A stretch of DNA of 7,577 nucleotides, taken from NCBI GenBank assembly GCA_035702855.1, contig DASSZM010000245.1, positions 1 to 7,577 of the forward strand, given 5' to 3'. This stretch comes from JAKAQB01 sp035702855 (GTDB lineage: Bacteria; Actinomycetota; Acidimicrobiia; Acidimicrobiales; Palsa-688). The notes under the pieces are model-generated. The model searched no databases. It had not been told where the DNA came from and was given only the letters and a program-made list of their open reading frames with translations. Shown here piece by piece: positions 5,479 through 7,577 of this stretch (the first letter of the stretch is position 1; each line of letters begins with the position of its first letter). A program made the translations under genes and the position numbers.

Positions 5479-6645
5479 TCAGCCGCCGGTGGCAGCGGCG
5501 CGCAAGGAAGCACGATGGGCTGGTCCGGCCACCGCGATCAGCGACGCCGCCCGCTCGGCGTCGGTCCGGCCCCGAAGGTCGGCGACACCGTGCTCGGTCA
5601 CCACGACGTCGACGTCGGTGCGGGGCGTGGACACCACGGCGGGGCGGGCCACGATCGCGGAGCGACCCGCCACCTCCGCCCGTACGACCACCACCGACAG
5701 GCCACCGGGCGAGCGGGAGGCGCCGAGGCAGAAGTCGGGGTGACCGCCCGGCCCCGAGACCGGCCGGTCGCGTGGACCCTCCACGTTGGCCGCACCGTCG
5801 AGGCCGACCTCCAGGGCGGTGTTGACCGCGACGAACCGGGGGATGGCGGCCAGCCGGGCTGGGTCGTGGATCTGCTCGACGGACTCCAGGCGCACGCCGC
5901 CCGCTGCGGCGAGGCGAGCCAGGCCCGGCCCACCCCACAGGTACGCGGCCACGGCCGGCCCGGCGAGGATCCCCCGCTCGGCGAGACCGACCAGCTCGTC
6001 GGTCACGACACCGGCGTGCACCCGAACCGGCCGGCTGAGGGCTGCGACGACCGCAGCGCCCAGGGCGCCCGGACCCCACTGCAGCGTGGCGCCGTCGGGG
6101 ACGAGACCCGCCACGGCGGCGGCGATGCGCCGCTCCCGCTCCCCCACGACCACCGCCTGCGGCGGATCGGGTGGGTCCGCACGGAGGAGGACCTCGACGA
6201 TGTTGCCCTCGATGGCCGGCGCCGGCGGGATCGGCACCTCGGCAGCCGGCGGCGCCGTCCACTGCTCGATCACGACCTCCCGCGCCGCCCGGGCCGCCGC
6301 CGGCGCCCAGCCCACCGAGGCGATCGAGCGCCAGCCGCCCGCCTCGGCGACGGCGCCGACGACGGCGACGTCGGGGCGCAGCCCGCCGCGCAGCAGGGCC
6401 GGCATGGCGGACAGCCTGCGGGGCACGTGGCGGACCCGGCCGGCGCGCACCGCCTCCCGGAGGCCGCTGCCCGCCAGCACGGTGGTCACCGGGAGCCCGA
6501 CCTCGTCGAGCCAGACCGGCGTGCGCACGACCCACCCGAGCAGGAGCTCGGGGTCGGCGAGCTCCCGGACCGCCGCCACCGACCGGGGATCCGGCAGCGG
6601 CCCGTCGGGCCCGTCGGCGTAGACGACCAGTGGCCGGCTCGTCAC
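5479..6645 (-). CDS. Acetyl-CoA hydrolase/CoA-transferase family protein (4-hydroxybutyrate CoA-transferase-like), catalytic Glu apparently missing
   Basis: A 388-residue protein with the two-domain class I CoA-transferase fold. Landmarks are DGATLQWGPGALGAAV (184-199, family dGa-x-lQ-x-G-x-G), FVAVNTALEVGLDGAANVE (271-289), GGHPDF (300-305), and the C-terminal STPRTDVDVVVTEHGVADLR with the following RAASLI region, which is highly typical. Relatives move CoA between carboxylic acids, or hydrolyse acetyl-CoA, through a covalent glutamyl-CoA intermediate. That Glu normally sits in a motif like H-S/T-E-x-x-x-D. Here the matching stretch, H210-A-G-V-V-T-D-E217, has Gly at that position. The N terminus is also abbreviated: relatives have about 430 or more residues and begin with a G-D-x-V-x-x-G strand that I cannot find. 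GTG 6645 is chosen because GGGGTGAG lies seven bases upstream and only 16 bases separate it from the GH65 stop. The substrate is unknown, and it could be a non-canonical or inactive member. Confidence 0.85.
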   Translation of the reverse strand: MTSRPLVVYADGPDGPLPDPRSVAAVRELADPELLLGWVVRTPVWLDEVGLPVTTVLAGSGLREAVRAGRVRHVPRRLSAMPALLRGGLRPDVAVVGAVAEAGGWRSIASVGWAPAAARAAREVVIEQWTAPPAAEVPIPPAPAIEGNIVEVLLRADPPDPPQAVVVGERERRIAAAVAGLVPDGATLQWGPGALGAAVVAALSRPVRVHAGVVTDELVGLAERGILAGPAVAAYLWGGPGLARLAAAGGVRLESVEQIHDPARLAAIPRFVAVNTALEVGLDGAANVEGPRDRPVSGPGGHPDFCLGASRSPGGLSVVVVRAEVAGRSAIVARPAVVSTPRTDVDVVVTEHGVADLRGRTDAERAASLIAVAGPAHRASLRAAATGG

Positions 6646-6661
6646 CCAGCGCTCACCCCGC

Positions 6662-7577
6662 TCAGACCCGGCGGTCGGGGCGGCGGTGCGGCGGGTGCTC
6701 GAGGGGCGGGCGGGCGGCGAGTGGCGGGATCGGCAGGGTGCGGTGCTCCCCGGCCCGCAATTCGACGACGTCGTCGTAGTGGCGGAAGCGGACCGCCTTG
6801 CTGTCGTCCCAGCGGTACCGGGCGGCGTCGCCATCGACTTCGACCACCAGCTTCCCGCCGTGCCAGAAGATCGTGAAGCCCAGGCTTCTCAGCGCGGTCG
6901 GGAGTCGGGGCCGGAACAACAGCCCGGGCCCGTGGTCGCGCATCCCCCCGAATCCGAACACGGCACCGAGCCACGCACCGGCGAGGGCGGCGAGGTGCAG
7001 GCCGTCGCGGGTGTTGCGCTCCAGATCGTGGAGGTCCATGAGGGCCGCTTCACCCCAGTAGTCGTACGCCAGGTCCAAGTGGCCGGTCTCGGCGGCGAGA
7101 ATGCACTGGATGGCCGCCGACAGCGAGGAGTCCCTCACGGTGATGCCCTCGTAATAGGCGAAGTTCGCCACCTTCTGGCCGGCGCTGAACCGGTCGCCGC
7201 GCAGGAGCATGGCCAGGACGAGGTCCGCCTGCTTGACCACCTGCTTCCGGTACAGCTGCAGGTAGGGGTAGTGCAGCATGAGCGGGTACTCCTCGGCCCC
7301 GGTGAGCGAGAAATCCCACCGCTCATGGTCCGTGAACCCCTCGGACTGGGGGTGGATGCCGAGATCCTCGTCCCAGGGGACGTGGATGGCCGCGGCCGCC
7401 CGGCGCCAGGTGACGACCTCCTCGGAGGTGACCTGCAGGCTGTTGCGGACGCCCGGGTGGCGCTCGACGGCGTCGGCCGCGAGTTGGAGGTTCCGGGCGG
7501 CCATCAGGTTGGTGTAGACGTTGTTGTCGGCGAGGGCGCTGTACTCGTCGGGGCCGGTCACCCCGTCGATGCGGTAG
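6662..7577 (-). CDS. Glycoside hydrolase family 65 protein, C-terminal part (5' end outside window)
   Basis: The visible 304 residues are the C-terminal part of a GH65 enzyme, a family of inverting phosphorylases for maltose, trehalose, kojibiose and related disaccharides, plus some hydrolases. The frame stays open to the right edge, and full proteins are usually about 750-800 residues, so the start is missing. GVTGPDEY near the edge carries the catalytic acid Glu (codon 7544-7546), followed by DNNVYTNLMAARNL. KQADLVLAML (K codon 7232-7234) matches the conserved K-Q region near the active site. RDSSLSAAIQ and DLHDLERNTRDGLHLAALAG match the late barrel motifs. A beta-sandwich domain follows, ending in a Pro/Arg-rich tail after LRAGEH. 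The residue after DEY is Ser, where many phosphorylases have His. The specificity and phosphorylase versus hydrolase question cannot be settled without the N-terminal half. It is probably co-transcribed with the CoA-transferase-like gene 16 bases downstream. Confidence 0.93.
   Translation of the reverse strand, partial: YRIDGVTGPDEYSALADNNVYTNLMAARNLQLAADAVERHPGVRNSLQVTSEEVVTWRRAAAAIHVPWDEDLGIHPQSEGFTDHERWDFSLTGAEEYPLMLHYPYLQLYRKQVVKQADLVLAMLLRGDRFSAGQKVANFAYYEGITVRDSSLSAAIQCILAAETGHLDLAYDYWGEAALMDLHDLERNTRDGLHLAALAGAWLGAVFGFGGMRDHGPGLLFRPRLPTALRSLGFTIFWHGGKLVVEVDGDAARYRWDDSKAVRFRHYDDVVELRAGEHRTLPIPPLAARPPLEHPPHRRPDRRV

Noticed and set aside
1..7577. tRNA or rRNA genes, CRISPR arrays, insertion sequences, attachment sites, and a phage or defence system
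   Set aside because: I looked for clover-leaf ends, regularly spaced repeats, transposase or integrase motifs and defence-family signatures and saw none. The window reads as ordinary metabolic chromosome.

Overview
The window is very GC-rich, with strong G/C at third codon positions, mostly GTG starts and tightly packed genes. This suggests a high-GC actinobacterium, possibly of the Acidimicrobiia or a related deep lineage. That placement is inferred from composition and gene style only. No rRNA, tRNA, CRISPR array, insertion sequence or phage gene is visible.

Plus strand, 1-4307: five genes in one directional block. In order they are the C-terminal part of a MalG-type ABC sugar permease (cut by the window edge), a class A beta-lactamase-fold serine hydrolase, an enolase-superfamily dipeptide epimerase that closely fits L-Ala-D/L-Glu epimerases, a BadF/BadG-type sugar kinase (GlcNAc/MurNAc kinase candidate), and a class C beta-lactamase-fold serine hydrolase of the YbbE/AmiE type. 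Each of the four junctions is a 4-base start/stop overlap (GTGA, GTGA, GTGA, ATGA), so this is almost certainly one translationally coupled operon. A hairpin at 4294-4322 sits between it and the convergent regulator gene.

Minus strand, 5222-4335: a MurR/RpiR-family regulator (HTH plus SIS domain) faces the operon tail to tail. The whole set reads as a peptidoglycan (muropeptide) salvage locus. The ABC transporter would import an unphosphorylated amino sugar or muropeptide, and the hydrolases would cut peptide from sugar or trim peptide. The epimerase would turn L-Ala-D-Glu into L-Ala-L-Glu, the kinase would make the sugar 6-phosphate, and the RpiR protein would sense that phosphate. Neither hydrolase has a visible signal peptide, so both probably act in the cytoplasm after import, which is the most unusual feature of the locus. 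A MurQ-type etherase and the rest of the transporter are expected upstream of base 1.

Minus strand, 7577-5479: the C-terminal part of a GH65 disaccharide phosphorylase/hydrolase (5' end beyond the window), followed 16 bases later by an acetyl-CoA hydrolase/CoA-transferase family protein. That protein seems to have Gly where the family has its catalytic Glu. These two may be co-transcribed and have no evident link to the salvage operon. The 256-base gap 5223-5478 holds no convincing gene, only a C6/G6 inverted repeat, a palindrome and a short GCGGGT tandem repeat.
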